From an uncultured Candidatus Melainabacteria bacterium (GTDB taxonomy: Bacteria > Cyanobacteriota > Vampirovibrionia > Gastranaerophilales > Gastranaerophilaceae), in NCBI GenBank assembly GCA_947361615.1, contig CANAJP010000002.1, positions 18,344 to 82,343 of the forward strand: a DNA stretch of 64,000 nt, written 5' to 3'. This document shows positions 62,827 to 64,000 of the stretch, one piece after another; within the stretch, counting starts at the first letter, position 1; each line of letters begins with the position of its first letter. The translations under genes were made by a program, and so were the position numbers. Below the pieces are notes generated by a model. It was not told where the DNA came from. It did not search any database and saw only the letters and a list, made by a program, of their open reading frames with translations.

Positions 62827-63151
62827 AAGTATCTCCTTCAAGTTGCTTTAACTGTTCCCGTAAAAGAAGAGCTTGCAACTCGTATGTTTCTAAATAAGAA
62901 ATCTCATTTGCACGTAATGCACGAATGCTTTTCATATCTAAATCTGCTAATTCCGTTTTAATTGAAGCAATTTTTTGTACCTTTAATTCTAAATCTGTAC
63001 GCTCAGGGATTTTTAAAATTTTAAACCTTTGGATGGAATTAATACCCTCAATCTCTGCGATATAACAATCCGCACGATTATTACACCACTCCGCCGCTTT
63101 AACAGGATAATCAACTTCAAAAATTTGACCGATATAAAAATTTTCTGACAT
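62816..63151 (-). CDS. Tail fibre assembly chaperone-like protein 2
   Basis: 111 aa from ATG 63151. N-terminal FYIGQIFEVDYPVKAAEWCN and C-terminal LADLDMKSIRALRANEISYL match the first chaperone. It overlaps the next gene by 11 nt. Confidence 0.65.
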   Translation of the reverse strand: MSENFYIGQIFEVDYPVKAAEWCNNRADCYIAEIEGINSIQRFKILKIPERTDLELKVQKIASIKTELADLDMKSIRALRANEISYLETYELQALLLREQLKQLEGDTFER

Positions 63152-63161
63152 ATTTTCTCTC

Positions 63162-63935
63162 TTATTTTCCAATAGCAAACCAGTAATTCGTTACATTTGC
63201 ACGATCCTCGTGTTTTCCACCATGAATAGCATTCGCGACATAAAAATTACTTACAGTTACACTAGAAACTGGCGAACCTATACAATATTCACCTGAAATA
63301 GCACTCGCAAGCACAATCGGAACCACAGAATATTTCTTAGGGAAAGTATGTGTATTAAAACCTACAGCCTTTCCCCATTGTAATAACAGTATACGTGTTG
63401 TTTTTGAACTGTTTGAGAATAATTCAAAATAACTATCACCAGTTGTAACTGAAATATTGTAATATAGCCCATTAGCTGTTGCCGTAGATATCGCCGATTT
63501 TACGAATGCCGTTGTAGCTATTTTGGTCGAATTATCTCCCGTTGGGGGGGTAGGTGCCGCAGTGATGACATTACCATTTTTATCAACTGTTGCTTCAAGC
63601 ATAGCCGTAACATTGGTTCCATCAGGCTTGTTAAGTCTAGCAATCATTTGAGAACCCACTGCTCCTGATGTGGAAACGAAACTACGAAAATCACTGCGTA
63701 TTGTATTATTAGCATTTAATGTTCGAAAACTACGAATACGAACACTTTCAGGAACGCTTCCATTACCAGTAAAACCTGTATCTTTTAGCATGTGATGAAC
63801 TTGTCCATCTGCTAAAGTCGAAGATACAAATAGAGAATTTAAAAATGTCTTTATACCACTTATAGTTTCATTCCCAACTAAATGCATAAATTTTTTATCA
63901 ATGATACCATTTTCATTGTACAAATAAGCGGTTCG
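63162..63935 (-). CDS. Tail fibre protein, partial at the contig end
   Basis: At least 253 aa; the frame continues upstream into the poly-G end. HLVGNETISGIKTFLNSLFV near the visible start is the repeat found in phage tail fibres. Pro-rich linker APTPPTGDN, then DNSTKIATTAFVKSAIST, a common fibre block before a C-terminal tip domain. The gene is truncated by the contig end. Confidence 0.75.
   Translation of the reverse strand, partial: RTAYLYNENGIIDKKFMHLVGNETISGIKTFLNSLFVSSTLADGQVHHMLKDTGFTGNGSVPESVRIRSFRTLNANNTIRSDFRSFVSTSGAVGSQMIARLNKPDGTNVTAMLEATVDKNGNVITAAPTPPTGDNSTKIATTAFVKSAISTATANGLYYNISVTTGDSYFELFSNSSKTTRILLLQWGKAVGFNTHTFPKKYSVVPIVLASAISGEYCIGSPVSSVTVSNFYVANAIHGGKHEDRANVTNYWFAIGK

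Positions 63936-64000
<65 letters not shown>

Larger units (their letters stand above)
50360..63935. mobile_element. Mu-like prophage / transposable element region, incomplete at the right
   Basis: Begins after the tRNA-Ser terminator and runs to the contig end. Contents in order: repeated motif array, transposase and ATPase module 1 with a third gene, Ner-like small HTH, transposase and MuB-like module 2, GemA, Mor-like activator, cargo genes, amidase, tail chaperones and tail fibres. No attR or target duplication can be fixed because the right end is missing. Confidence 0.8.

Noticed and set aside
63544-63550. G7 run in the tail-fibre gene as another phase switch
   Set aside because: Only seven bases, on the antisense strand, within a normal Pro-rich linker; too short to single out.

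Overview
ORGANISM. The window is about 64 kb of AT-rich bacterial DNA. Single-copy housekeeping genes (pepA, hemW, argS, eno, glyS, map, recR, priA, tsaB, tsaE, gmk, smpB, rpmA, rplU, aroA) are interspersed with low-complexity proteins that start with Asn-rich, NFG-type N-termini, and with a dispersed family of FTMAEILLSL-type prepilins. From my knowledge of such genomes this mix best fits a gut Gastranaerophilales/Melainabacteria (Vampirovibrionia) relative. That is inference; no rRNA is present to prove it.

LAYOUT. 1-50 kb is chromosomal backbone. It runs from lineage-specific proteins, tRNA-Thr and pepA, through hemW, an MFS exporter, a TPR protein and rfbA, two unusual regulators (one with four GntR helix-turn-helix domains), argS, an ornithine/lysine/arginine decarboxylase, eno and glyS, to map-recR-ybaB, priA, tsaB-tsaE-diguanylate cyclase-yebC, a formyltransferase-smpB-gmk cluster, rplU-rpmA, aroA and a wall-polymer pair. 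That pair is a YidC-like/sulfatase fusion plus a CDP-glycerol glycerophosphotransferase-like enzyme. 50.2-64 kb lies downstream of tRNA-Ser(GGA). It holds Mu-type transposition genes (two separate transposase+ATPase modules), GemA and Mor homologues, a set of separately promoted small cargo genes, and a leftward amidase/tail-fibre operon cut off by the end of the contig, which is poly-G.

MAIN OBSERVATIONS. (1) Four prepilin-like genes each have a Shine-Dalgarno-preceded ATG, a short leader and an 11-13 nt G tract that shifts the leader out of frame with the pilin. A fifth tract of 14 G lies in frame inside the glycerophosphotransferase gene. Together they look like contingency loci controlling surface structures. 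(2) 87-bp palindromic elements sit in frame in two of those leaders. (3) Many genes have a TATAAT-like box exactly 6 nt before ATG, which suggests leaderless transcription. (4) Both Mu-type transposase genes carry an intrinsic-terminator-like hairpin inside the coding sequence, just after the first catalytic Asp codon. (5) Three prophage cargo genes share a repeated ~90-bp promoter module and are each closed by a hairpin, like serial moron cassettes.

HOW IT FITS TOGETHER. The backbone supplies translation, tRNA modification, polyamine synthesis and cell-envelope functions. The pilins, the glycerophosphotransferase and the YidC/sulfatase fusion form a surface layer that can probably switch. 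The prophage has early genes rightward and lysis/tail genes leftward, converging on the cargo cassettes.
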